Both the position numbers and the translations under genes were made by a program. A stretch of 7,158 bases of DNA from Clostridia bacterium (GTDB lineage Bacteria; Bacillota; Clostridia; Saccharofermentanales; UBA5734): NCBI GenBank assembly GCA_009929975.1, contig RZZF01000095.1, positions 1 through 7,158 on the forward strand. The letters run 5' to 3'. The notes under the pieces are model-generated. The model saw only the letters and a list, made by a program, of their open reading frames with translations. It was not told where the DNA came from and made no database searches. This document shows positions 1 through 5,779 of this stretch, piece by piece (the stretch's first letter is position 1; each line of letters starts with the position of its first letter).

Positions 1-34
1 CCGCCGGTCCATTGATCATGGCGCTGCCGCTTGA
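1..34 (+). CDS. Possible 3' end of an upstream gene (partial)
   Basis: Reading frame 2 from the window edge gives the short peptide RRSIDHGAA followed by a TGA at 32-34. Its end lies 25 nt before the TTG start of the acetyltransferase gene, which is normal spacing within an operon. Nothing in nine residues identifies a family. The frame of the acetyltransferase is also open to the left edge, so this stretch could instead be untranslated leader or upstream coding of that gene. Confidence 0.2.
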   Translation, partial: RRSIDHGAAA

Positions 35-45
35 TCAGCATCCTG

Positions 46-51
46 AAGGAG
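46..51 (+). promoter_or_regulatory. Ribosome binding site that sets the TTG start of the acetyltransferase gene
   Basis: AAGGAG at 46-51 is followed by an 8-nt spacer and then TTG at 60. The ATG at 18 and the TTG at 12 in the same frame have no comparable purine-rich sequence before them. The site therefore favours the TTG start, which also gives an N-terminus of the length usual for the family. Confidence 0.6.
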
Positions 52-59
52 AAAACCGT

Positions 60-860
60 TTGCATACTTACCAGACATTGACACAACAGATGAACGATTT
101 GGCGATTGATCGAACAGGCACACTCCTTGTCCACTCCTCGATGAAGGCAATCGGACCGACCGAAGGGGGAGCGGATACTGTACTTGATGTTCTGCAGAAC
201 CATATGCGGGAGGGCCTGCTGGTTCTGCCGACGCATACCTGGTCGTATGTCAACGCGAAGCAGCCGCGGTTTTCTGTGCTGGAATCCGCGTCCTGCGTCG
301 GACTTCTCACTGAACGGTTCCGCTTGCGGCCGGGCGTCTTTCGTTCCTGGCACCCAACGCATTCTGTCGCCGCGGCAGGAGCAGACGCAGAACACTTTAC
401 CGCAGGTGATGAGCGGTTCGACACGCCGTGCGCCCGCGAATCCGCCTGGGGCAGGCTGCTGGACCGGCAGGCGGTGATCATGCTGCTGGGGGTTGATCTG
501 ACCAGTAACACCTTCATCCACGGAATTGAAGAGTGGCTCGACATTCCTGACCGCCTGACTCCGACGCGTGAACCGCTGGTCACGATCGCGCCGGATGGCC
601 GCGAGATCAGTGTTCCGTCACGCCGCCATGTTGGCAGCCCGTCCGAAAATTTCGACAAGATCGAGCCTCTGCTGCTGGCCCATGGCATTATGCGATTCGG
701 CCAATTCGGTGACGCGGTCGTACGCCTGTGCGACACTGTCGGCCTGAACCGCCTGCTCAGCGAGGTTCTCACGGCATATCCCGACTTGTTTGACGACGAC
801 CGGCCGCTGACTCAGTCAATGACTGAACGGTTTTCTCCGAATAGCGAAGCGGCGTTCTGA
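60..860 (+). CDS. AAC(3)-family (YokD/FrbF-like) N-acetyltransferase
   Basis: This is a 266-residue protein of the aminoglycoside 3-N-acetyltransferase family, whose members transfer an acetyl group from acetyl-CoA to an amino group. From the N-terminus it shows LVHSS at 23-27, a GG at 36-37, LPTHT at 56-60, the family HP-T-HS signature at 98-102 within SWHPTHSV, SAWGRL at 128-133 (in place of the usual SPLGKL), and LLGVDLTSNTFIHGIEE at 142-158. The TTG start at 60 is chosen for its well-spaced AAGGAG. An ATG at 18 would add 14 residues. The family includes true resistance enzymes, but many chromosomal members such as YokD act on other or unknown amines, so drug resistance should not be assumed. 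The gene meets uxaC tail to tail, and its last 49 nt overlap the end of uxaC. The final residues (MTERFSPNSEAAF) are antisense to conserved UxaC sequence and are probably a loosely constrained tail. Confidence 0.85.
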   Translation: MHTYQTLTQQMNDLAIDRTGTLLVHSSMKAIGPTEGGADTVLDVLQNHMREGLLVLPTHTWSYVNAKQPRFSVLESASCVGLLTERFRLRPGVFRSWHPTHSVAAAGADAEHFTAGDERFDTPCARESAWGRLLDRQAVIMLLGVDLTSNTFIHGIEEWLDIPDRLTPTREPLVTIAPDGREISVPSRRHVGSPSENFDKIEPLLLAHGIMRFGQFGDAVVRLCDTVGLNRLLSEVLTAYPDLFDDDRPLTQSMTERFSPNSEAAF

Positions 861-2227
861 TAACAGACACGGCCGATCAAATCCTGCAGCGCGTCCATGT
901 CAGCCGGGTACAGCCCGTTTTCGACCCAGCTGCCAAGCAGTTGACAGAAAATACGCCGGAAGTATTCATGGCGGGTATAGGAAAGCAGACTGCGTGAATC
1001 GGTCGTCATGCCGATATAGGTGGAGAGAACACCCACCTGGCTGTAGTGCTTGAGATGCTGCCGGATGCCGTCCAGCTGATCATGAAACCACCAGGCCGGA
1101 CCGGGCCGGACCCAGGCGGGCTCACCATCGCGGGCAAACGCGCCGGCGATGACGGCCAGTGTCAGATTATCCTGGGCATTCAATGAATAAAGCAGTGTCC
1201 GCGGCAGTCGGCCGGCCTGTTCGAGTGTGTCAAGCAGCAAAACCAGATTTTCCGCGATGGGGATGTCACGGATCACATCGTATCCGGTGTCCGCCCCCAT
1301 GCGGCTGAATTGCCGCTGGCTGGCATTGCGCAGCGCGCCGACATGCAGCTGCATCGTCCATCCGTTTCTTTGATAAGCCTCTGCCAGTTCATACAATAAA
1401 GCCGCCTGATAGCAGCTCAGATCGTCAGGATCGACCGTCTGACCGGCCAATCGACTTCTCAGAGCCCGTTCAGCTTTCTTCAGGTCAGGTTTTTGCTCAG
1501 GCAGTGTATCAAAGCCATGATCAGCAAGACGGCATCCGTGAGCGGTAAAGCGATCCACCTGTTCAACCAGACCTGCGGCAAGATCATCAAAGCCGCGCAG
1601 CGGACGGTTTATCCGAGCTTCGAGCTGTTGAAGCGCGTCGCTAAATCCGGACTGTGCCAATTTAAAAAATCGATCCGGTCTGAAGGCTGGAATGACCGTC
1701 ACGGCTGTTTGAGTCTGCCCGAGAACCCGATGCGATTCCAGCGAATCAGCCGGATCATCGGTTGTACAGAGCCAGCGGACATTCATCCGTTCCAGCATCT
1801 GCAGCGGCCGGAATTCCGGACGGGCCAGCGCGTCGTTGGCACGCTGCCAGATCGACGGTGCGGTCTGGTGGCTGAGCGTATCGCTGATGCCGAAATAACG
1901 CTGCAGTTCAAGATGAGTCCAGTGATGCAGCGGGTTGCCGATCAGCTGCGGCATGATCCCGGCCCAGGCCATGAATTTTTCTTCCGGATCGGCAGTGCCG
2001 GTGATCAGGCGCTCCGGAACACCAGCCAGCCGCATGGCCCGCCACTTATAATGATCACCGCCCAGCCAGACGTCGCTCAGATTCGCATAAGATTGATTCG
2101 CGGCAAGTTCAGACGGATTGATATGACAGTGGAAATCACAGATCGGCCAGCGGGACGCCTGTTCATGATAGAGCTGCCTGGCTGTTGCCGTGTCGAGAAG
2201 AAAATGTTCATCCATATAAGCTTTCAT
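812..2227 (-). CDS. uxaC: Uronate (glucuronate/galacturonate) isomerase
   Basis: This 471-residue protein aligns from end to end with UxaC (E. coli form about 470 residues). UxaC converts D-galacturonate to D-tagaturonate, and D-glucuronate to D-fructuronate, in the cytoplasm. It belongs to the amidohydrolase superfamily. Visible signatures are the metal-binding DFHCH at 31-35, GGDHYKWRAMR at 57-66 (near-identical to E. coli), IGNPLHHWTHLEL at 96-108, CTTDDPADSLESH at 154-166, LHVGALRN at 294-301, WWFHDQLDGI at 379-388, and TDSRSLLSYTRHEYFRRI at 409-426. The start at 2227 gives the family-typical MKAYMDEHFLLDT opening and has a GGAGGTG ribosome site just before it. An in-frame ATG at 2251 would add eight residues but has no such site. 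The gene lies 41 nt after uxaA on the same strand and so is probably co-transcribed with it. Its 3' end overlaps the convergent acetyltransferase gene by 49 nt. Confidence 0.96.
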   Translation of the reverse strand: MKAYMDEHFLLDTATARQLYHEQASRWPICDFHCHINPSELAANQSYANLSDVWLGGDHYKWRAMRLAGVPERLITGTADPEEKFMAWAGIMPQLIGNPLHHWTHLELQRYFGISDTLSHQTAPSIWQRANDALARPEFRPLQMLERMNVRWLCTTDDPADSLESHRVLGQTQTAVTVIPAFRPDRFFKLAQSGFSDALQQLEARINRPLRGFDDLAAGLVEQVDRFTAHGCRLADHGFDTLPEQKPDLKKAERALRSRLAGQTVDPDDLSCYQAALLYELAEAYQRNGWTMQLHVGALRNASQRQFSRMGADTGYDVIRDIPIAENLVLLLDTLEQAGRLPRTLLYSLNAQDNLTLAVIAGAFARDGEPAWVRPGPAWWFHDQLDGIRQHLKHYSQVGVLSTYIGMTTDSRSLLSYTRHEYFRRIFCQLLGSWVENGLYPADMDALQDLIGRVCYQNAASLFGENRSVID

Positions 2228-2230
2228 ACG

Positions 2231-2237
2231 CACCTCC
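2231..2237 (-). promoter_or_regulatory. Ribosome binding site of uxaC
   Basis: On the minus strand GGAGGTG occupies 2237-2231. The GGAGG core ends 5 nt before the ATG at 2227. This site selects the internal ATG over the in-frame ATG at 2251, in keeping with the N-terminus known for UxaC proteins. Confidence 0.75.
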
Positions 2238-2268
2238 GCAAGCCTGACCATTGTTATCAGGATGGTAT

Positions 2269-3792
2269 TTACAATATCACACCTTGTTTGAGCAGTGAAA
2301 TCTCACGATAACCATTCTGTTCATTTTTTGCCTTCCGGCCATTTGTCACATCGATCATCTGCCGGATCATCGCGGCATCCATTTCCGGATCCGCTCCGTT
2401 CCTGCCGAGAATCGAGCCGGCTGAAAAATCGATCCAGTGCGGCTTAAGCTGAGCCAGCTGGTCGGTTGAGGCGATTTTCATTGTCGGCACCGGTCCGCCC
2501 AGCGGCGTTCCCCGGCCCGTCGTAAACAGGATGATCTGTGCGCCGGCCGCAGCCAGCGCGGTACAGGCGATCGCGTCATTGCCGGGACCAGCGACGACAC
2601 TCAGGCCTTGTCTGCGCCTGCGCCCGGCATAGGGGAGAACGTCGGTGATCAGGGAACGACCGGCTTTCTGGGTACAGCCCAGTGATTTGTCTTCCAGTGT
2701 GCTGAGGCCACCAGCCTGATTGCCTGGTGAAGGATTTTTATCGACCGGCTGGCCGTGGCGGGTATATTCATCGCGGTACGACTGCAGCAGACCGGCCAGG
2801 GCTTTGGCAACTTCGTGATCTGCGGTTCGGGCCAACAGGACCTGGTCCGCTCCGAACATTTCCGGAACCTCGGTCAGCAGCGCGCTGCCCCCCTGGCTGA
2901 TGAGCCATTCGGAAACTCTCCCGAGCAGAGGATTGGCTGTCAGCCCGGAAAAACCATCGGATCCGCCGCATTTCAGACCGATGGTCAGATGCTCGAATGA
3001 GCAGGCTTCGCGCCGGTCCTCAGACGCTGTCCGGATCAGTTGATCGATCAGATCACGCCCGGCCGCCAGCTCATCGGACACATCCTGTGCCTGGAGAAAG
3101 CGAACCCGTTGTGGGTCATAGGGAGGCAGTGTGTCCCGGAATTCATCCAGCTGATTGTTCTCACAACCGAGCCCGAGCACCAGAACCCCTCCCGCGTTGG
3201 GATGGAGCGTCAGTGACTGCAGCAGCTGCCGTGTCTGGTTCAGGTCGTCACCCAGCTGGGAACATCCCCAGGGATGCGTCCAGGCAGTGACGGTATCAAT
3301 CTGGCTGTCCGGAGACTCCTGCCTGATATGATTCAGGCACGACCGTCCGTACTCCGCCAGTAGATTGGCGGTCTGATTTACGCAGCCGACTGTTGGGATC
3401 ACCCAGATCTCATTGCGGACCCCGACCTGTCCGTTGTTCCGGACAAACCCGTTGAATGTCTGCGGCAGACCCGGGAATGAGCGGATTTCCGGTGCGTGAA
3501 CCGTCTGAAGATCCGGCACATCAAGCCGCTCTGACAAGCCGGATATCAGATTATGGGTATGGACCCACTGGCCTGAGCGGATTGGCCGGGTCGCGACACC
3601 GATCGGCTCACCGTATTTTCGGATCGGCTGCCCGGGACGGATGTCGCTTCGGGCGATCTTGTGGCCGGCAGGAATCCCGCCGGGGCTGTCCTGCAGCAGG
3701 ACGACAACCTGGTCATCATCATGAATCAGGCAATGATCGACCTGATCAAGTGAAACAATTTCATTCAGACGTGGATCTGCTGTCGTTGACAA
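2269..3792 (-). CDS. uxaA: Altronate dehydratase
   Basis: This 507-residue protein removes water from D-altronate to give 2-keto-3-deoxy-D-gluconate, the third step of galacturonate breakdown. Its length is close to E. coli UxaA (about 495). An N-terminal SAF-type domain spans roughly residues 12-85 and ends in VHTHN at 77-81. The large dehydratase domain shared with galactarate dehydratase follows, with NGFVRNNGQVGVRNEIWVIP at 114-133, VLGLGCENNQ at 205-214, CGGSDGFSGLTANP at 275-288, NPSPGNQAGG at 353-362, EDKSLGCTQKAG at 367-378 and TTGRGTPLGGP at 424-434. All expected blocks are present, so the gene looks intact. The start is the TTG at 3792, inside the end of uxaB (32-nt overlap), with only a weak AAAGGCGG sequence before it. 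No in-frame ATG or GTG lies nearby, so the exact start is less certain than the product. Confidence 0.95.
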   Translation of the reverse strand: MSTTADPRLNEIVSLDQVDHCLIHDDDQVVVLLQDSPGGIPAGHKIARSDIRPGQPIRKYGEPIGVATRPIRSGQWVHTHNLISGLSERLDVPDLQTVHAPEIRSFPGLPQTFNGFVRNNGQVGVRNEIWVIPTVGCVNQTANLLAEYGRSCLNHIRQESPDSQIDTVTAWTHPWGCSQLGDDLNQTRQLLQSLTLHPNAGGVLVLGLGCENNQLDEFRDTLPPYDPQRVRFLQAQDVSDELAAGRDLIDQLIRTASEDRREACSFEHLTIGLKCGGSDGFSGLTANPLLGRVSEWLISQGGSALLTEVPEMFGADQVLLARTADHEVAKALAGLLQSYRDEYTRHGQPVDKNPSPGNQAGGLSTLEDKSLGCTQKAGRSLITDVLPYAGRRRRQGLSVVAGPGNDAIACTALAAAGAQIILFTTGRGTPLGGPVPTMKIASTDQLAQLKPHWIDFSAGSILGRNGADPEMDAAMIRQMIDVTNGRKAKNEQNGYREISLLKQGVIL

Positions 3793-4402
3793 ACTGACGC
3801 ACCGCCTTTCGCATGCCGAGCCGAAGCTGTCCGGATAACTCCACCGCTGTTTGATCGGTCAGGCCGGGAATCTGATTCAGGTCACAACCCCAAAGGATCT
3901 GATCAGAAAGAATCCGGCCGACCATGCGTTTGAGTGCCGCGAAATCCTGGCTGTTTTTTAATGGCCGCCAGGCCGTCGCGAAGCGTTCGACGATCGCCGG
4001 GTCATCAGACAATGGAATCGCCTCGCCGCGATACATCAGAATCAGGGCGGCGAGTGAAAAGCACAGATGCCGGTTCGCTGCCATTCCCGCATTGGCCGCG
4101 TCCCTGAGAGACGGGATCAGCCGCACCCGGAACTTGCTGATGGCATTGAGGCTGATCGCAGACCACTGATGGTCGAGCGCGGGATTGGCAAAACGTTCCA
4201 GAACGGTCCCGGCATATTGCGCCACCACCGTTTGATCTAGTTCGATAAAAGGAAGAACGGCCTGATTCAAAGTGGTTTTCAGATATTCCCGCAGATCCTG
4301 GTCAGCCAGACTTTGCCGGACCAGATGATCGCCGAGGCAGAAGGCGATCGGGAAGCCGATCAGCATGGCGAGAAAGAAGATCGCGAACATCGTAAGGATC
4401 AT
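3761..4402 (-). CDS. Hybrid frame: DctM N-terminus joined in frame to the C-terminal part of tagaturonate reductase (uxaB)
   Basis: This 213-residue open frame is two unrelated proteins joined. Residues 1-24 are the start of a TRAP large permease (DctM), beginning MILTMFAIFF and containing the family hallmark IGFPIAF. From residue 25 on it matches the C-terminal ~190 residues of tagaturonate reductase (altronate oxidoreductase, UxaB, about 480 residues in E. coli), which reduces D-tagaturonate to D-altronate with NADH. Matching blocks include RFANPALDHQWSAISLNAIS, KFRVRLIPSL and FSLAALILMYRGE, and the end GMRKAVRQF. The missing ~60% of UxaB holds the Rossmann fold and the catalytic lysine region, so no reductase activity is expected. 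The ATG at 4402 overlaps the dctQ stop (ATGA) and has AGGAGG upstream. The TGA at 3761 lies inside uxaA. The best reading is a junction artefact or a recombinant pseudogene, with the uxaB 3' part genuinely belonging to the uxa operon. Confidence 0.85.
   Translation of the reverse strand: MILTMFAIFFLAMLIGFPIAFCLGDHLVRQSLADQDLREYLKTTLNQAVLPFIELDQTVVAQYAGTVLERFANPALDHQWSAISLNAISKFRVRLIPSLRDAANAGMAANRHLCFSLAALILMYRGEAIPLSDDPAIVERFATAWRPLKNSQDFAALKRMVGRILSDQILWGCDLNQIPGLTDQTAVELSGQLRLGMRKAVRQFVNDSRSTSE
4320..4340. other. Junction 1: dctM into uxaB
   Basis: On the minus strand the last recognisable DctM codon is GGC (Gly24, 4333-4331). The next codons (Asp-His-Leu-Val-Arg-Gln-Ser-Leu) already fit the UxaB segment. 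The join therefore lies within a few bases of 4330/4331. A 7-bp inverted repeat, GATCGCC at 4327-4333 and GGCGATC at 4343-4349, straddles it, which may be chance. Asparagine codons change across it: AAC in 4 of 4 in dctQ, against 5 AAT to 3 AAC in the uxaB fragment. No insertion sequence, tRNA or attachment site is visible. Confidence 0.8.
4331..4402 (-). pseudogene. dctM 5' remnant (TRAP transporter large permease, first 24 codons)
   Basis: Only 24 codons remain of a gene normally about 425 codons long. They encode one membrane segment with the IGFPIAFCLG signature that opens DctM proteins. DctM forms the ion-coupled transport channel that takes substrate from DctP. The ATGA overlap with dctQ and the AGGAGG at 4413-4418, 10 nt before the start, are the usual coupling of dctQ and dctM. 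The frame then passes into uxaB sequence and the DctM similarity stops after Gly24. Confidence 0.8.
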
Positions 4403-4908
4403 GGCTTGAGGGCCTCCTCTTTTGCGCCCTTGCGCGGATCGAACGTCCGGATCGCCCCGGCGACTGCGCCGATCAGATAAACCGTCAGCGTCAGCGACGC
4501 GAGAAACATGCTGAAATAGAAGACGCTCATGGGCATCAGCAACGCCGCCGACGTCTGTCCCTCGACGGCGATAACGATGGACCACGCCTCTCTGGTGACG
4601 GTCCCGAAGAAGACGGCGAGCACCAGGTCGATCAGGATCCCGAGAACCGCGTTCACGTTCGCCGGGAACCGGGATGTCAGAATGTCGACGTTCACGTAGG
4701 CCTTTTCCTTGACCGCCAGGCCGGCGGAAAAACCGACGGTGTAGAGCAGCATCAGACGGGACACTTCTTCCGTCCATGTCGGAACTTTCGGGAAGAAGAG
4801 CCGGGCAACGACCTGAAGCATGACGACGCTCACCATACCCGTCAGACTCGCGATGCTCCCTATCTTCAGGATTGCTTCGAATACGTTCTTCAGGGGTTTC
4901 ACGAACAT
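4399..4908 (-). CDS. dctQ: TRAP transporter small permease (DctQ family)
   Basis: This 169-residue membrane protein is the small integral subunit of a tripartite ATP-independent periplasmic transporter. The complex imports organic acids, such as C4-dicarboxylates, uronates or 2-oxoacids, using a sodium or proton gradient. Four hydrophobic segments fall at about residues 16-36, 50-66, 88-106 and 128-150. Family marks are PTWTEEVSRL at 43-52 after the first segment, GLAVKEKAYVNVD at 63-75, and GQTSAALLMPMS at 117-128 before the last segment. The length is usual for the family. The start at 4908 has GGAGGTG just upstream, whereas the earlier TTG at 4923 lies before that site and next to the hairpin. 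The gene sits between dctP and dctM remnants in the standard P-Q-M order and overlaps dctM by ATGA. It is the only complete gene of the transporter here, and the substrate cannot be told from it. Codons end mostly in G or C. Confidence 0.93.
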   Translation of the reverse strand: MFVKPLKNVFEAILKIGSIASLTGMVSVVMLQVVARLFFPKVPTWTEEVSRLMLLYTVGFSAGLAVKEKAYVNVDILTSRFPANVNAVLGILIDLVLAVFFGTVTREAWSIVIAVEGQTSAALLMPMSVFYFSMFLASLTLTVYLIGAVAGAIRTFDPRKGAKEEALKP

Positions 4909-4911
4909 GTA

Positions 4912-4918
4912 CACCTCC
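4912..4918 (-). promoter_or_regulatory. Ribosome binding site of dctQ
   Basis: GGAGGTG on the minus strand (4918-4912) leaves 5 nt between the GGAGG core and the ATG at 4908. It lies 7 nt downstream of the large hairpin, so folding of that hairpin would leave the site exposed but close to a stable stem. It decides the start in favour of 4908. Confidence 0.7.
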
Positions 4919-4925
4919 AGCAACG

Positions 4926-4959
4926 GCCGCGGGCGCCGCCGTATCGCGGCGCCCGCGGC
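4926..4959 (-). promoter_or_regulatory. Strong hairpin between dctP and dctQ (14-bp perfect stem)
   Basis: GCCGCGGGCGCCGC at 4926-4939 is the exact reverse complement of GCGGCGCCCGCGGC at 4946-4959, with a 6-nt loop. The stem is entirely G-C pairs. On the transcript it follows the dctP stop (4970) by 10 nt and precedes the dctQ ribosome site by 7 nt. No U-tract follows, so it is not a standard intrinsic terminator. Binding-protein transport operons often carry such stems after the binding-protein gene to protect its message from 3' decay or to reduce downstream expression, so that the binding protein is made in excess. That role is inferred here. Confidence 0.75.
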
Positions 4960-4969
4960 GCATGTTCCG

Positions 4970-5116
4970 CTATTTCACTGCCTGGATCTTCTTGTACATC
5001 TCTTTCTGGCTGTCGTTCAGGTTCTTCAGGACCGCTTCGCTTGCGATCTTCGCGAACGCGGCCTGATCGACGTCGACGAACGTCATCTTTTCCTTCAGGA
5101 GCTTCTCGAGCTTGCC
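4970..5116 (-). pseudogene. dctP 3' remnant (TRAP solute-binding protein C-terminus)
   Basis: The last ~48 codons of the hybrid frame fit the C-terminal helices of a DctP-type periplasmic binding protein: a valine/aspartate turn (FVDVD), an AAF helix start, and a final YKKIQAVK like the KKIQ endings common in this family. Position supports the call, since the fragment lies directly upstream of dctQ in the normal P-Q-M order, with a 61-nt gap holding a hairpin. The signal peptide and the two-lobed ligand-binding body (about 280 residues) are absent. Both asparagine codons are AAC, as in dctQ. The exact left edge is uncertain by about 30 nt. Confidence 0.7.
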
Positions 5117-5779
5117 CTCCTCTTCGAGGAAGAGGCCGCTCAGCTGGGGCAGGGAGCGGAACCGGCGCTCCACTTCGTCGGCGAAGGCCTCCGTCGTGTC
5201 GGGAAAGAGCTGGACCATCAGCCCCCCCGCAGCGACGACGACGCCCTCGTGTTCGAGAACACCCAGGGCGAGGGCCGTCCTGGTCTGTTCGGATCGGACG
5301 TAGTAGGCCGCCACGTCTTCGGCGATCTCTCCCGAACGGAGAGGGACCTGGCCTCGGACCGGCTCCTTCAACCCCAGGTCTTTGATGACCGACAGGGTTC
5401 CCGAGCCCACGGCGGCGGCGACGTTCCACTTGCCAGGCCCTTTGGGTTCGGGCTCGGCCGAGGGGTTGGCGACGAATCCCCGCATGACCCCCTCCGATTC
5501 GGCGTCGGCGACGATCTTGCCCAGCGGTCCGTCGCCGTCGACGGAAAGGGTGACTCGGGCCCGACGGCTCTTTTTCATGTCGTCGGCCATGAGGAGAGAG
5601 GCCATGGAAAGGCGGCCCAGGGCAGCCGTGGCCGTTCCCGACAGACGATGGAGGGCCTTGAGATGGGCCACCAATTCCCGGGCCTCGACGGCGAGGAGAC
5701 GGGCCTCCTCCCCTCCGATGAGGGCCCGGACGACGAGGGCCTGAGGGGCCTGCGCCGCTTCGTTGCTTTCGTTTCTCAT
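4970..5779 (-). CDS. hslO: Hybrid frame: Hsp33 chaperone (hslO) lacking its zinc domain, joined in frame to a DctP C-terminus
   Basis: Residues 1 to about 221 of this 269-residue frame are the N-terminal substrate-binding domain of Hsp33, the cytoplasmic redox-regulated holdase chaperone. Blocks typical of the family are VRGFVANP-like MRGFVANP at 99-106, GSGTLSVIKDLG at 125-136, VPLRSGEIAEDVAAYY at 145-160, SEQ at 163-165 and AGGLMVQLFP at 184-193. Full Hsp33 (about 290 residues) then has a linker and a C-terminal zinc domain with CxC and CxxC motifs. No cysteine is present here at all. Instead the last ~48 residues resemble the C-terminus of a TRAP solute-binding protein (FVDVDQAAF, then YKKIQAVK at the end). 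The start at 5779 overlaps the murJ stop by ATGA, and AAGGA at 5789-5793 lies 9 nt upstream, so the pair is probably translationally coupled. As it stands the product would lack the redox switch. A junction artefact is the likeliest cause. Confidence 0.85.
   Translation of the reverse strand: MRNESNEAAQAPQALVVRALIGGEEARLLAVEARELVAHLKALHRLSGTATAALGRLSMASLLMADDMKKSRRARVTLSVDGDGPLGKIVADAESEGVMRGFVANPSAEPEPKGPGKWNVAAAVGSGTLSVIKDLGLKEPVRGQVPLRSGEIAEDVAAYYVRSEQTRTALALGVLEHEGVVVAAGGLMVQLFPDTTEAFADEVERRFRSLPQLSGLFLEEEGKLEKLLKEKMTFVDVDQAAFAKIASEAVLKNLNDSQKEMYKKIQAVK
5085..5135. other. Junction 2: hslO into dctP
   Basis: Hsp33 similarity is clear through SLPQLSGLFLEEE (residues 209-221) and DctP similarity is clear from about MTFVDVD (residues 232-238). 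The stretch between them (GKLEKLLKEK, 222-231) is charged and helical and could belong to either, so the breakpoint can only be bracketed. The run of lysine and glutamate codons could supply short shared sequence for a crossover or for an assembly error. GATC density changes here, from about one per 65 nt to about one per 340 nt. Confidence 0.65.

Noticed and set aside
68..772. Minus-strand open frame of 234 codons
   Set aside because: It is antisense to the acetyltransferase gene, rich in Arg and Ser as antisense shadows are, and has no family motif.
2242..2260. Short inverted repeat CCTGA / TCAGG in the uxaA-uxaC gap
   Set aside because: It has a 5-bp stem with a 9-nt loop and no U-tract. 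It is too weak to call a terminator or operator.
1493..2311. Plus-strand open frame of 272 codons
   Set aside because: It is antisense to uxaC, has no recognisable motif, and uxaC matches its family from end to end.
4403..4963. 5' extension of the dctM-uxaB hybrid frame
   Set aside because: Upstream of the ATG at 4402 this frame only shadows dctQ in another phase and is Arg/Gly-rich. The ATGA overlap and AGGAGG mark 4402 as the start.
4320..5135. Mobile element or integration site as the cause of the joins
   Set aside because: No transposase, integrase, tRNA, target-site duplication or terminal inverted repeats of meaningful length are visible at either join.
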